64,000 nucleotides of DNA, from assembly GCA_022709365.1 (NCBI GenBank), contig JAKLIY010000005.1:62001-126000 (forward strand), read 5' to 3'. Positions 27,976-37,293 of the stretch are shown piece by piece. This stretch comes from Pseudomonadota bacterium. Lineage in GTDB: Bacteria; Pseudomonadota; Gammaproteobacteria; Competibacterales; Competibacteraceae. Numbering within the stretch: position 1 is the first letter of the stretch; the number at the start of each line of letters is the position of its first letter. Below the pieces are notes generated by a model. The model made no database searches. It worked only from the letters and a program-made list of their open reading frames with translations, and was not told where the DNA came from. The position numbers were made by a program, and so were the translations under genes.

Positions 27976-30462
27976 CTACAACACCGTCTGATCGAAATCG
28001 TAACTCATATCAGTATGCGGCCGTTGCAGGAAAAAGCCTTGCACATAGTCGATGCCGCAACTCCACAGCACCGGCAGGGTTATGGCGTCCTCGATGCCGG
28101 TCACTACCGTGGTCATACCCAGCGCGCCCAAAGTACGTGTTAACTGACTAAGTTCCGCCTGGCGGGACTTGTCGTTCAGCAGATCGTCGGCAAACCGGGA
28201 ATCCAGCTTCACGTAGTCGGCTCCGAGGGCCTGGGCAAGCGCCTGCGAACGCTCATGTCCACTGAAGCGATCCAGCGACACGCCGCAACCCAAGACTTTG
28301 AGTTGACTCAAGAACGGCTGAAGAATCGACTGGTAGAGTTCGGCAGTGGTTTCGGTCATCTCAAACACCAGGCGGGCAGCGGGTACTCCGGTTTTTTGCA
28401 ACCCGCCCTGCAACCAGTTCAGTAATTCTTCATCCTGCAGAATGGTGGGTGAGATATTGATGAACAACACCACCGAATGGCCGCGCATTTGCCGCTCGCG
28501 CAGCACCCGGATGGAATGAGCGATGACCCAGCGATCCAGCACCATGCCGATACGATGGCGCTTGACCAGGCCAAACACGGTTTCCGGCAGTAATTCCCAG
28601 CCTTCGCGATTACGCATCCGCAACAATACTTCATAGCGTTCGACAGCATCGCCGCGCAGGCTGACGATCGGCTGGAATAACAGGTTCATGCGTTGCTGCT
28701 GCACCGCTTCACGAATCTCTTCCAGCAACCGCCGTTGTTGCGGACTGGTCGTATCTTGTTCAACGCCCTGGGCATGATGGACATGAATCCGGGCATCCTT
28801 ACCCTCCCGGGCCATGCCGCAGGCCAAGTCCGCCTGCTGAATGAGCACCGCGGCCTCGCGCAGGTCAGGACTAGCGATGCTGATGCCAATGCTGGTGCGT
28901 AGCTGGAAGTGGACGCTAGCCAGTCGGTAGGCGTCGGTTTCCAGTGCGGTCTGCACCGCCTGGGCCGTAGCCGGCAACGCCTCCTGGTTGGAAAAACCTA
29001 ATAATGCGGTAAAAACCGCGTCACCAAACCGGGCGGCAATCGCATCTGGCCCCAGGACCGTTTGTAGCCGCTTGGCGGCCTGTTCGATCACCTCGTCAGC
29101 AGCAGCGACATCCTGACTTTCCAGTCCACGCAGATTGTCCAGAGTGATCAGCATGATCGCCGCCGACTGGGCGTTAGCAGCAGTGGCGACCAACACCCGT
29201 TCCAGATAGGCCAGGAAATAGGGACGGTTGTACAGGTTAGTCACCGTGTCTCGATGGCTGAGCTGACTGAATTTGTGATGGAGTCCGCGCCCCTGCCGCA
29301 AGCGCCGGGCGACAGCGGCAAACAGTAGTTCCGGATTCGGCGGCTTGCCCAGCAGCGCCTCGCCGCTCAGACCGGTAGCCGCCAGGCGCTGGCCTATGTC
29401 GGTCTGCGCCGATATCAGAACCAACGGTAGTTCGTGATATAATTCATGTTGTTGAATCGCCTGCGCTAAATCCAGGCCGTCGATATCTTTGAGGTCCAAG
29501 TTCAGAATCAACAGATTGGGTTGGAAATTGTGCAGCGCCGGCAAAATCTGCGGCGGTTGAGCCAACACCTGAGTGACCATGCCACGACTTTCCAGCCAGC
29601 GCGCGACTTGGCGAGCGGCTGGCAGTTGATCATCGACGACGAGAATCCGCTGGCTGAGCGGTTTCAGCACCCGGTCGTCCAACGCCTCCAGCAGCATTGG
29701 AATATCAACCGGCTTGGTGAAATAACCGGCGCCACCAGCCTTGACCGCTTCGATCCGGGCGGTAATGTCGCCCCGATCCGCTAGGAAAAACAGAGGAATG
29801 TCTGGAGCCAGCAACGACCGTAGTTCAGCGATTTCCTGAAGAAGGGTGGGCTGATCGGCGGTGTCATCCAGATCGATCAATAGCGCCACGGGTTGCTCGG
29901 CCGGCGCTGATCCGGACTGTTCCAACAATACCCGAATTTCGTTCAGGTTGGCGCACAGCCGGGCCTGGAATCCACCGCGTTGTTCGAGTTTACGCGCCAG
30001 ATCGCTCGCCGATTCGGGCGCCGCCAGCCAGAGCAGCGGCGTGTTCGCCCATCGGTTCATCGGCGAAGAGGGGCGTCCGCTTCGACTCCGATAGGTGAAC
30101 AGCGGGGTCGTGATCGTCTCAATGGGCCGGTGCGTTCGCGGCTCGCTGGTTTGCGCACCGCCACGAGGCATGGAGCGGCAGAGTGCATCCACCACCGCCA
30201 TCAACCGTTCCCGCTCTGCGCCCCGAGGCAGCTCGCCTTTCTCCAGGCACCCGTTGATCTGCTGTTCAAGCCGTTCAGCCAGCGCCACAAGGCGCTGCTG
30301 TTCGGGTATTGGGCGGGCCAGCGCCAGAATGTCCTGCGCCGCTCGCAACAACAGTACAAAGAATTCCTGACTCCATTTAATGTAAACGAGTTTTTCGGCG
30401 AGATCCCCAATGCGTTGCAACTTGCCGATCAGCGCGTCGGGAAAGGCTAATTTCGATTCCAT
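27976..30462 (-). CDS. FimX-like protein: two receiver domains plus degenerate GGDEF and EAL domains
   Basis: 828 residues. The order is: helical N terminus (1-135), receiver-like domain 1 (about 140-260), receiver 2 starting RILVVDDQ (about 265-385), GGDEF (about 400-560) and EAL (about 570-820). Receiver 2 has Asn at the phospho-acceptor position (LILNLDLKDIDG). The GGDEF signature is RFGDAVF and the EAL signature is EVL (YEVLLRM); DDFGTG is replaced by DRFSG, while QGFFLQRP is kept. It is therefore probably neither a cyclase nor a phosphodiesterase but a c-di-GMP receptor like FimX, which controls type IV pili. AGGAGCC before ATG 30462 fixes the start. It overlaps no other gene and precedes ampD. 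Confidence 0.87.
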   Translation of the reverse strand: MESKLAFPDALIGKLQRIGDLAEKLVYIKWSQEFFVLLLRAAQDILALARPIPEQQRLVALAERLEQQINGCLEKGELPRGAERERLMAVVDALCRSMPRGGAQTSEPRTHRPIETITTPLFTYRSRSGRPSSPMNRWANTPLLWLAAPESASDLARKLEQRGGFQARLCANLNEIRVLLEQSGSAPAEQPVALLIDLDDTADQPTLLQEIAELRSLLAPDIPLFFLADRGDITARIEAVKAGGAGYFTKPVDIPMLLEALDDRVLKPLSQRILVVDDQLPAARQVARWLESRGMVTQVLAQPPQILPALHNFQPNLLILNLDLKDIDGLDLAQAIQQHELYHELPLVLISAQTDIGQRLAATGLSGEALLGKPPNPELLFAAVARRLRQGRGLHHKFSQLSHRDTVTNLYNRPYFLAYLERVLVATAANAQSAAIMLITLDNLRGLESQDVAAADEVIEQAAKRLQTVLGPDAIAARFGDAVFTALLGFSNQEALPATAQAVQTALETDAYRLASVHFQLRTSIGISIASPDLREAAVLIQQADLACGMAREGKDARIHVHHAQGVEQDTTSPQQRRLLEEIREAVQQQRMNLLFQPIVSLRGDAVERYEVLLRMRNREGWELLPETVFGLVKRHRIGMVLDRWVIAHSIRVLRERQMRGHSVVLFINISPTILQDEELLNWLQGGLQKTGVPAARLVFEMTETTAELYQSILQPFLSQLKVLGCGVSLDRFSGHERSQALAQALGADYVKLDSRFADDLLNDKSRQAELSQLTRTLGALGMTTVVTGIEDAITLPVLWSCGIDYVQGFFLQRPHTDMSYDFDQTVL

Positions 30463-30530
30463 GGCGGCTCCTGGCGGCACCCTACTGACTCTCCATCCCC
30501 TCTCCCGGAGGAGAGGAGCGCTTTCAACGA

Positions 30531-31550
30531 TTACTGGGCTTCGAGATGGTAGGAGATCACCCGCTCGACCTCGTTCTTGGAACCCATGATGACCGGGCAG
30601 CGTTGGTGGAGGCCGGTGGGTTGCAGTTCCATGATCCGCTGAGTACCGGTTGTCGCCCGCCCGCCGGCCTGCTCAACAATAAAGCTCATCGGATTGGCTT
30701 CATACATCAGGCGCAGCTTGCCTTCCTGGTTCTTGGAACGCAGTTTGCGGTCAATGGGATAGAGGAACACGCCGCCCCGGCACAAGACCCGATGCACGTC
30801 GGCGATCATCGCTCCGGCCCAGCGCATGTTGAAGTCTTTGCGGCGCGGGCCTTCCTTGCCTTCCAGACATTCGTCGATATAGCGGCGCACCGGCGGATCC
30901 CAGAACCGCATATAAGACGCATTAACAGAGAATTCCTGGGTGTCTTCGGGAATCTTCATATCGGGGTGGGTCAGGATGTATTCGCCAATACGCTGGTCCA
31001 AGGTGAAGCCATTGACCCCATGGCCGGTGGTTAGCACCATCATCGACGACGGTCCATACAGCGCGTAACCGGCACAGACTTGTCGAGTACCCGGTTGCAG
31101 GAAGTCCTCCTCGGTCGGTTCGCCTGTCACGCCATCGGGGCGACGCAGGATCGAGAAAATGGTGCCGACCGCACCGTTGACATCGGTATTGGAGGAACCA
31201 TCCAGTGGATCAAAAACCAGCAGATATTTGCCACGCGGATATTGGGACGGCAGATGATAGACGTCGTTCATCTCCTCGGAAGCCAGCGCTGCAACGTGTC
31301 CAGCCCATTCGTTGCGCTTGATAAACAGGTTATTGGAGATGACATCCAGCTTTTTCTGGGTCTCGCCCTGGATGTTCTCAGTATCGGCGGTGCCCAGGAC
31401 CCCGACCAGACTGCCGTAGCGGACTGCGCTGGAAATCGCCTTGCAGGCGATGACGATATCATTGATCAACGCGGTGAAATCACCCGAAACACCCTTGATT
31501 TGGCGTTGTTCTTCAATAATGAATTCAGTGATGGTGGTACCGATAGGCAT
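30531..31550 (-). CDS. fbp: Fructose-1,6-bisphosphatase class I
   Basis: Hydrolyses fructose 1,6-bisphosphate to fructose 6-phosphate in gluconeogenesis. The 339-residue protein starts [17 protein letters not shown] and has the metal-binding DPLDGSSN motif at 114-121, the substrate-binding NASYMRFW and [12 protein letters not shown] segments and the catalytic-region [14 protein letters not shown]. Together with GTP-type PEP carboxykinase it fits growth on acids with glycogen formation. It is divergent from the second phasin gene, and the palindrome at 31688 lies in the shared 217-base region. Confidence 0.96.
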   Translation of the reverse strand: MPIGTTITEFIIEEQRQIKGVSGDFTALINDIVIACKAISSAVRYGSLVGVLGTADTENIQGETQKKLDVISNNLFIKRNEWAGHVAALASEEMNDVYHLPSQYPRGKYLLVFDPLDGSSNTDVNGAVGTIFSILRRPDGVTGEPTEEDFLQPGTRQVCAGYALYGPSSMMVLTTGHGVNGFTLDQRIGEYILTHPDMKIPEDTQEFSVNASYMRFWDPPVRRYIDECLEGKEGPRRKDFNMRWAGAMIADVHRVLCRGGVFLYPIDRKLRSKNQEGKLRLMYEANPMSFIVEQAGGRATTGTQRIMELQPTGLHQRCPVIMGSKNEVERVISYHLEAQ

Positions 31551-31687
31551 AGTGGTTATCCCTGAAGTTGTGCAAAATCATGTATTGCGGTGGCATGAGG
31601 TCGTTTATCGAGCCGCCGTCATTGAATTATATCCGTTTGGCACATTGGTTTCAGGGTTTCCGGGCGGTAGGTTGTGGAGTTTCTTTG

Positions 31688-31704
31688 ATGTTGCGATGCA
31701 ACAT
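31688..31704. promoter_or_regulatory. Palindrome ATGTTGC-N3-GCAACAT upstream of phasin gene
   Basis: Perfect 7-bp arms around GAT, 64 bases before the phasin start and in the fbp divergent region. The same arms around GCC occur at 57574-57590 upstream of the ACP gene. An 11-position-symmetric, widely spaced second copy suggests a transcription-factor site; the factor is not identified. Confidence 0.6.
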
Positions 31705-31767
31705 GGTTTCTGTTATAACCTTAACAGGTCAGCAATTTCAGAATGCAAAATTTTGAGGAGTACATTG

Positions 31768-32115
31768 ATGAACGAAATGCCTGTTGGGTTGAGCGGGTCT
31801 TTTGGACCGCTAGTCGAGCCTGTGGCAAAGGCTAACCGATTCATGGTCTCCCAGGTAGAAAAGGCAGCCGCACTGGGTTTAGACAGTTTGCGGGCGTATG
31901 TCGATCTGGGCGTGGCTCAGGTTAAAGTGGCTTTGAAAGTCAATGATCCGCATGGTTTGCATGAATTCGCAGATAGCCAGTTTGCGGTACTGAGTTTCGT
32001 TGGCCATCGCATGCTGGACGACAGTCGGGCGTTAAACGAATGGGGCATGGAGAGTTGCCATCAAGCCCATCTCCTGGCGCGGAAAAGCATGATGAGCCTG
32101 TTGTTCAAGTATTGA
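31768..32115 (+). CDS. Phasin-family protein (Phasin_2 type)
   Basis: A 115-residue, all-helical protein (MNEMPVGLSGSF..LVEPVAKANRFMVSQVEKAAALGLDSLRAYVDLGVAQVKVAL) with the layout of the PF09361-type phasins that coat polyhydroxyalkanoate granules. GAGGAG lies 8 bases before ATG 31768. It is a single-gene unit with a terminator at 32151. It differs in sequence from the PhaF/PhaI-type phasin at 13.4 kb, so the organism has two phasin classes within 18 kb. Confidence 0.85.
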   Translation: MNEMPVGLSGSFGPLVEPVAKANRFMVSQVEKAAALGLDSLRAYVDLGVAQVKVALKVNDPHGLHEFADSQFAVLSFVGHRMLDDSRALNEWGMESCHQAHLLARKSMMSLLFKY

Positions 32116-32150
32116 TTAGGCTGACACTGGCTCGAAGTCTGCGATGAATA

Positions 32151-32172
32151 AAGCCGCCTTAGTGCGGCTTTT
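32151..32172 (+). terminator. Intrinsic terminator of the second phasin gene
   Basis: AAGCCGC-CTTAGT-GCGGCTT stem followed by TTTTA. Confidence 0.85.
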
Positions 32173-32274
32173 ATGTCTCGATAATGATCATATTTGTTGA
32201 TTTTTTTGATACCGCCAATCTTCAATTTGAGTTCATTATGATAAGATAACGTCACTAATCTGGGTGGTAGATTT

Positions 32275-32976
32275 ATGACACATTTGCATAAGGCGCTCAT
32301 TTTTCTGAGTTTGGTGATGGTATCGATATCAGGCCAAACCGACTACCTGTCGGGTATGGCGGCGTTTGCCCGGGATGACTACCAAACTGCTTTGTTGGAG
32401 TGGCGACCGCTGGCCGAAAAAGGGCAGGCGGAAGCGCAGTTCAATCTGGGTGCGCTGTACGACCAGGGTCTGGGCGTCCAGCGGGATCATGCCCAGGCCG
32501 CCGTCTGGTATCAGCGGGCGGCCGCACAGGGGCATGTTCAAGCGCAGTACAACCTGGCGGTGCTGTACGCTAATGGTCTGGGCGTTGCTCAGAATTATCC
32601 AGAAGCGGCGCGCTGGTACCGTCAGGCCGCTGTTCGGGGTTTGCAGGAAGCGCAATTCAATCTGGCGGTGCTGTACGAAAATGGCTTTGGAACCGTCCAG
32701 GATTATGCAGAAGCCGCCGACTGGTACCGTCGGGCTGCGGAAGAGGGGCACACCGCCGCGCAGAATAATCTGGGGGTGCTGTATGCGAATGGACAGGGCG
32801 TTCCTCGTAATCCGGCCATCGCCTATGCCTGGTACGAAGTGGCGGCGGCGCGAGGCAATGCTAAGGCTCGCGCCAACCGGGACCAACTCACCCGTCATTT
32901 GAGTACAGAACAACTGGCGGAAGGTCATCGGTTGGCTGAGGAGTACGCCCAGCGTTATCGGCCCGCTTTGCCCTGA
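32275..32976 (+). CDS. Exported Sel1-repeat protein
   Basis: A 233-residue protein with an N-terminal hydrophobic signal (residues about 5-20, ending SISGQ), then about four 36-residue Sel1/TPR-like repeats (AQFNLGALYDQGLGVQRDHA, AQYNLAVLYANGLGVAQNYP, AQFNLAVLYENGFGTVQDYA, AQNNLGVLYANGQGVPRNPA), followed by a charged helical tail. Such solenoids are protein-binding scaffolds in the periplasm or outer surface. The partner is unknown. It converges with the SirB2 gene with one base between the stops. Confidence 0.9.
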   Translation: MTHLHKALIFLSLVMVSISGQTDYLSGMAAFARDDYQTALLEWRPLAEKGQAEAQFNLGALYDQGLGVQRDHAQAAVWYQRAAAQGHVQAQYNLAVLYANGLGVAQNYPEAARWYRQAAVRGLQEAQFNLAVLYENGFGTVQDYAEAADWYRRAAEEGHTAAQNNLGVLYANGQGVPRNPAIAYAWYEVAAARGNAKARANRDQLTRHLSTEQLAEGHRLAEEYAQRYRPALP

Positions 32977-32977
32977 A

Positions 32978-33367
32978 CTATCGCCACCAGAGTAGAAAGC
33001 CCAGTGGGGCATGGGTCAGGGCGACGCTGACGATATAGCCAAACACCGCCAGGGCAGCCACCCAGGCTGCCGCCCGGATCAACTTGGTGGGGCCGTATCG
33101 GAGAGCGACACTGCCGAGGATGATGTAGACGATCAGCCCCAATACCTTGGCGGTTACCCAGCCATGGACGAATGGATATTGTTTCAGAATCAGCACTAAA
33201 CCGATAGCGCTGGCCAGCAGTATGGTATCGATCACATGCGGTGCGATGCGTACCCAACGTCGCTGCAACCAGGGGGAATCGAGCAGCATCCAGATTCCAC
33301 GCAGCACGAACAGGGTGAAACTCAGGACGATAGTGGTTAGGTGCAAGTGTTTAAGAGCAAGGTACAC
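32978..33367 (-). CDS. SirB2-family membrane protein
   Basis: 129 residues with four predicted membrane helices (about 7-27, 43-63, 71-91, 97-120). The pattern YLALKHLHLTTIVLSFTLFVLRG followed by RIAPHVIDTILLASAIGL matches the SirB2 family, which has conserved His residues but no established function. It stands alone on the minus strand, back to back with the DUF4280 gene. Confidence 0.85.
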   Translation of the reverse strand: MYLALKHLHLTTIVLSFTLFVLRGIWMLLDSPWLQRRWVRIAPHVIDTILLASAIGLVLILKQYPFVHGWVTAKVLGLIVYIILGSVALRYGPTKLIRAAAWVAALAVFGYIVSVALTHAPLGFLLWWR

Positions 33368-33447
33368 AGTTTCAATTCCTGGCGGTCCAAGGGTGAATGC
33401 GCTATACAGAGAAGATCATTTTCTGCCCGTTTTCGTGAGGTGTCCGT

Positions 33448-33849
33448 ATGCCCATGCATGTCTGTAACGGCGCGACGTTGAAATGCATGTTCGCCGTGCC
33501 TCCGGGGATCAGCACCCTCATCGTGCTCCCACAAAACCGCGTGATGACCAGCAATCAGCCGGCGGCTAATATCATGGACTCTAAACCCATGGTCAATATT
33601 CCGCCCTTTGGGATGTGCATATCGCCGACCAACCCGGCCTTCGTGTCGGCGACTGCGGCAGCGATGGGAGTACCGACGCCCGTGCCCTGTACGCCAGTCA
33701 CGCCAGCGCCCTGGATGCCGGGATCACCGACCGTGTTGCTGGGCAACATGCCGGCGTTGAACAATACTTCGGTCCTGGCGTGCGCTTTGGGCGCTCCTGG
33801 TTGCATCACTATCCTCGTACCGGGCCAGTTCACCGAACAAATTCCTTGA
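33448..33849 (+). CDS. PAAR-like protein, DUF4280 family
   Basis: A 133-residue protein: MPMHVCNGATLKCMF, NRVMTSNQPAANIMDSKPM, VPCTPVTPAPWMPGSPTVLLGN and MPALNNTSVL are hallmarks of the DUF4280 PAAR-like family. PAAR proteins cap the VgrG spike of type VI secretion systems. The Cys-rich, Pro-rich composition fits the metal-containing beta-cone. No vgrG, hcp or effector gene is next to it, so it is an orphan here. GAGGTG precedes the ATG. Its last 20 bases overlap the 3' end of convergent hrpB. Confidence 0.87.
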   Translation: MPMHVCNGATLKCMFAVPPGISTLIVLPQNRVMTSNQPAANIMDSKPMVNIPPFGMCISPTNPAFVSATAAAMGVPTPVPCTPVTPAPWMPGSPTVLLGNMPALNNTSVLACALGAPGCITILVPGQFTEQIP

Positions 33850-36385
33850 GAGATCTGGCGCGTCGGGTCGGAACCGCTGTCCAAGGGTCGTCCGGCCAGG
33901 GATGCTTGGGATAACGGCCCTTTAATTCCTTCTTCACGCCAGCGTAGGTTCGTTCCCAGAACCCGCGTAAATCCTGGGTGACCTGAATGGGCCGTTGCGC
34001 CGGCGAGAGCAAATGCAGAATCACCGGAATCCGCCCCCCGGCGATGCGCGGCGTATCCGCCAGCCCGAACAGTTCCTGCAGCTTGACCGCCAGCACCGGC
34101 GACTCGCCCGGCAGGTAACGCAGGCGAATCCGCGAACCGCTCGGTACGGACAGATGCGTCGGCGTTAACTCGTTCAACTGCGCCTGCTGCCGGTGATTGA
34201 GCAGACCGTGCAGCACCGCCGCCAAATCCAGCCGGGATAGATGTTCCCGGCGGGTAATACCCTCCAGCCATGGCCCCAGCCACTCCGCCAGATGTTCGGC
34301 TAACCAGGCGTCGGATAGATCCGGCCAGTCCTCGTTCGGAAACCAGCACCGCAGCGATAAGACCCGCGCCCGCCAGTCCTGTAGCTCAGGAGTCCACGAC
34401 AGACTGTGCAAACCCAGTTGCCGCACGCCGGTCAGCATGGCTTGGCACCAAACGTCCGGTTTAACGTCGGTCAGCGGCGCGCTGCTCAAGGCCAACGCGC
34501 CTAGCCGCTGTTCCCGCCGGGCGATGACGGCGGCCTGCCGCTCATCCCAGAATACGGCAGTGACCGTGCGCACCCGGCTAGCGAGATGCATCGCCAAATC
34601 AGCGGGATCAACCGGCGCTGCCAGCCAGATGCGGCCTTCGCTGGCCCCGGCGTCCAAGTGCGCTACGGCCAGCCAGTCGCGGTTCATCAGCGGATCGCCG
34701 GTGGTGAGCCGCGCTCCGCGCCCGTTAGCCAGTTGGTAACGATCTGCACTATTTTCGCGACGGCGGGCGACCCGGTCAGGATAGGCTAACGCCAGTAGCC
34801 GGCCAACCAAGGTTGAATCCGGCATGATTTCCGGTGCGGCAGCGGCTTTCAGCCGTTGCCGCCAGCGCCGTGCAACCTGGTCAACGCGAGCGCAAGCGGC
34901 AGGGTCTGCCTGCCAACGCCGTGCGCCTTCACGCCCGTCGCGGCGAAACGCTTGCAGGGCTTCCAGCCGGGTCGTGATATCGCTGCCGAAAGCGTGTTCG
35001 CCGCGCAGCAGATCGCGCTCTTCCAACAAGGCGGCCAGATCGGCGGACAAAGCACCTTGACCGAGCGCCGCCCCGCACCGCAGCAGATGCGCTAACCGGG
35101 GATGGGTCGGTAGTTCCGCCAAGTCCTGACCGGTTGGGGTGATACGGTCTTGGTCATCCAGCGCTTCCAGATCGGTTAGCAAAGTCCGCGCCTGCGCCAA
35201 CGCACCGGACGGTGGCGGATCAAGCCAGGCCAGCGTCGTTGGGTCGGCAACGCCCCATTGCGCCAGTTCCAGCGCCAGTGGCACCAGATCGGCTTCCAGG
35301 ATTTCCGGGATGCGTTGGGGTCGCAGTCGGCGGTGTGTCGCTGTGCTCCACAACCGATAACAGATTCCCGGCCCCAGCCGACCAGCACGGCCCGCTCGTT
35401 GTTCAGCCGCATCGGCGGAAATGCGGATTGTTTCCAGCCGCGTCAGGCCACTGCCGGGATCAAAGCGGGGAACGCGAGTCCAACCAGCATCCACCACCAC
35501 GCTGACCCCTTCAATGGTCAGGCTGGTCTCGGCTATCGGCGTCGTCAAAACGATCTTGCGCCGCCCTTCAGGGTCGGGCTGAATCGCCCGTTGCTGCACT
35601 TCTCCGGGCAGATCGCCGTATAGGGGAATCAGGGCTAATCCGTCGCAGGCCGGTTGGGTTTCCAACCGGCGCTGAACCTGGCGGATTTCCCCGCTGCCAG
35701 GCAGGAATACCAGCAGATCGCCGATATGTTCCGCTAGCGCGGTCAACACGGTGCGAACCACGACGTTAAGATCGAGACCCTCGGGATCATGCGGCAGGTA
35801 ATGCTGGATCACGGGATGAGTGCGGCCATCAGTAGCAATGATCGAAGCGTCGCCGAGCAGTTGCGCGACGGCTGCCCCGTTCAGCGTGGCCGACATAACC
35901 AGCAGGCGCAAATCTGTCCGCAACCCGCGCTGGCTGTCCAGACACAGGGCCAACGCTAAATCGGCGTGCAGGCTGCGTTCGTGGAATTCATCAAAAATGA
36001 CCAACCCGACCCCATCCAACGCCGGGTCGCGCTGCAAACGGCGGGTGAGCAGGCCCTCCGTCAGAACTTCGATACGAGTCTGGTGCGAAATCTGCCGATC
36101 GAAGCGGATGTGATAGCCAACCGTCGCGCCGACCGGCTCGCCCAACAGATCGGCCATGCGCGCTGCCGCGGCCCGCGCCGCCAGCCGTCTCGGCTCCAAT
36201 AGCAGGATGGACCGCCCCGCCAGCCACAGCTCATTCAGCAGCGCCAGCGGAACCCGGGTCGTCTTGCCCGCGCCGGGTGGAGCTTGCAACACCAGTGCTG
36301 TTGAATGGCGCAACGCCGCGCGGAGATCGGGTAACGCCGGTTCAATAGGCAGAGGAGGAAAAGCGGCTGGCGCGTTCAATCGCAT
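33830..36385 (-). CDS. hrpB: ATP-dependent helicase HrpB
   Basis: An 851-residue DEAH/RHA-type helicase. The N-terminal core carries Walker A (QAPPGAGKTTRVPLALL), the FDEFHERSLHADLAL DEFH box, motif III SATLN, and motif VI AEQRAGRAGRLGPG; the C-terminal half has the HrpB-specific domains ending DLRGFWERTYAGVKKELKGRYPKHPWP. Length is normal. Its role in bacteria is poorly defined and probably concerns RNA. It overlaps the DUF4280 gene tail to tail and is divergent from the DUF2173 operon. Confidence 0.95.
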   Translation of the reverse strand: MRLNAPAAFPPLPIEPALPDLRAALRHSTALVLQAPPGAGKTTRVPLALLNELWLAGRSILLLEPRRLAARAAAARMADLLGEPVGATVGYHIRFDRQISHQTRIEVLTEGLLTRRLQRDPALDGVGLVIFDEFHERSLHADLALALCLDSQRGLRTDLRLLVMSATLNGAAVAQLLGDASIIATDGRTHPVIQHYLPHDPEGLDLNVVVRTVLTALAEHIGDLLVFLPGSGEIRQVQRRLETQPACDGLALIPLYGDLPGEVQQRAIQPDPEGRRKIVLTTPIAETSLTIEGVSVVVDAGWTRVPRFDPGSGLTRLETIRISADAAEQRAGRAGRLGPGICYRLWSTATHRRLRPQRIPEILEADLVPLALELAQWGVADPTTLAWLDPPPSGALAQARTLLTDLEALDDQDRITPTGQDLAELPTHPRLAHLLRCGAALGQGALSADLAALLEERDLLRGEHAFGSDITTRLEALQAFRRDGREGARRWQADPAACARVDQVARRWRQRLKAAAAPEIMPDSTLVGRLLALAYPDRVARRRENSADRYQLANGRGARLTTGDPLMNRDWLAVAHLDAGASEGRIWLAAPVDPADLAMHLASRVRTVTAVFWDERQAAVIARREQRLGALALSSAPLTDVKPDVWCQAMLTGVRQLGLHSLSWTPELQDWRARVLSLRCWFPNEDWPDLSDAWLAEHLAEWLGPWLEGITRREHLSRLDLAAVLHGLLNHRQQAQLNELTPTHLSVPSGSRIRLRYLPGESPVLAVKLQELFGLADTPRIAGGRIPVILHLLSPAQRPIQVTQDLRGFWERTYAGVKKELKGRYPKHPWPDDPWTAVPTRRARSLKEFVR

Positions 36386-36498
36386 GATACAGTGGAGTTA
36401 AGTTGCAGCGCGGCGTGCATTGATGAACTGTTTTGGTTATGGTTTAGTCAATCTTAGTGTGTGCATCATACGCCAGTCCCCAGGGGAGGATAACCAGG

Positions 36499-36855
36499 AT
36501 GAGCATCTTGACCGATCTACTGACCCAACCTGGCGTCGTCGCCGCCGGCGAATACGCTTATCGGGGAGACCGGTTTTCCTATCGGGGCGCTCTGAGCGAA
36601 GAACACGCCCGGATGGCGTCTATCATGTGTCGCGCCACCACCATGGGCGCGAACATGGAAGGCGCGATGTTCAATTCCATCCATCCCGGCAATGGTCTGC
36701 ACCCGCCGCGCGGCTGGCTGGTGCGGGGTCCGGTCCACACCGTCTGCGTGATGGCCAATGTCTTCTGCCTGCTTGACCATACCCAGGGTTCGGTCAGCCA
36801 CATTGTCGGATTGATGCGCCAAAATCTGGGCGATGTCCCCCATGAGTTAATCTGA
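36499..36855 (+). CDS. DUF2173-family protein, copy 1
   Basis: 118 residues (MSILTDLLTQPGVVAAGEYAYRGDRFSYRG..ARMASIMCRATTMGANMEG..GWLVRGPVHTVCVMANVFCLLD). I recognise this as DUF2173-like, a small soluble family seen in sulfur oxidisers and related proteobacteria whose alpha/beta layout resembles roadblock/LC7 proteins. The fold comparison is inference. GGGGAGGATAACCAGG precedes the ATG. First of three tandem paralogues, with 36 bases to the next. Confidence 0.75.
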   Translation: MSILTDLLTQPGVVAAGEYAYRGDRFSYRGALSEEHARMASIMCRATTMGANMEGAMFNSIHPGNGLHPPRGWLVRGPVHTVCVMANVFCLLDHTQGSVSHIVGLMRQNLGDVPHELI

Positions 36856-36891
36856 ATTCACCGCCTGCCTACCGGAAGAAGGAGACCGCTG

Positions 36892-37293
36892 ATGGCGATA
36901 CTCGATGAATTGATGCGGCTGCCAGGAGCAATGGCGGCTTTTGAATTTCGCGGCAGCGGCGAACTACTGGAACACCGCATCGCCTACCCTGACCGGATCA
37001 ACCCCGCTACCCTCGACCTGCTCGCGCACATGTGCTCGGCCAATATGAGCATCGCCGCCATGCAGGCCCGGGGTTGGGAGCAAGTCACCGCCATGTCGGG
37101 GTTCTACCCGGTCCAGGAGTTCACTTTGATCGGCTTCGACTGGTCCGTGGTGGTCAGCGCCCTGCGCCGGGAGCAGCATAAACGGGTGGGTCAATCCAAC
37201 CTGCCCCCCTTCACCGGCGTCGTGCTGGCCAATGAAAGCGCCGACTACGAAGCGGCGTTCGCCCTTCTGGAACACCCGGAGCCGGCCGCATGA
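36892..37293 (+). CDS. DUF2173-family protein, copy 2
   Basis: 133 residues with the same opening (MAILDELMRLPGAMAAFEFRG..LLEHRIAYPD), the same central helix (LLAHMCSANMSIAAMQA) and GFDWSVVVS strand as copy 1, but the GW..RGP segment is replaced and it has a 25-residue C-terminal extension. AAGAAGGAGA precedes the ATG. The stop overlaps the start of copy 3 (ATGA), showing translational coupling. Confidence 0.75.
   Translation: MAILDELMRLPGAMAAFEFRGSGELLEHRIAYPDRINPATLDLLAHMCSANMSIAAMQARGWEQVTAMSGFYPVQEFTLIGFDWSVVVSALRREQHKRVGQSNLPPFTGVVLANESADYEAAFALLEHPEPAA

Noticed and set aside
31618-31640. Possible sigma-54 promoter before the second phasin gene (TGGCACA-TTGG-TTTCA)
   Set aside because: The invariant GC of the -12 element is missing, so the match is probably accidental.
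33555-34349. 264-codon minus-strand Gly/Ala-rich frame
   Set aside because: It overlaps DUF4280 in antisense and the 3' part of hrpB in another frame; low-complexity shadow.
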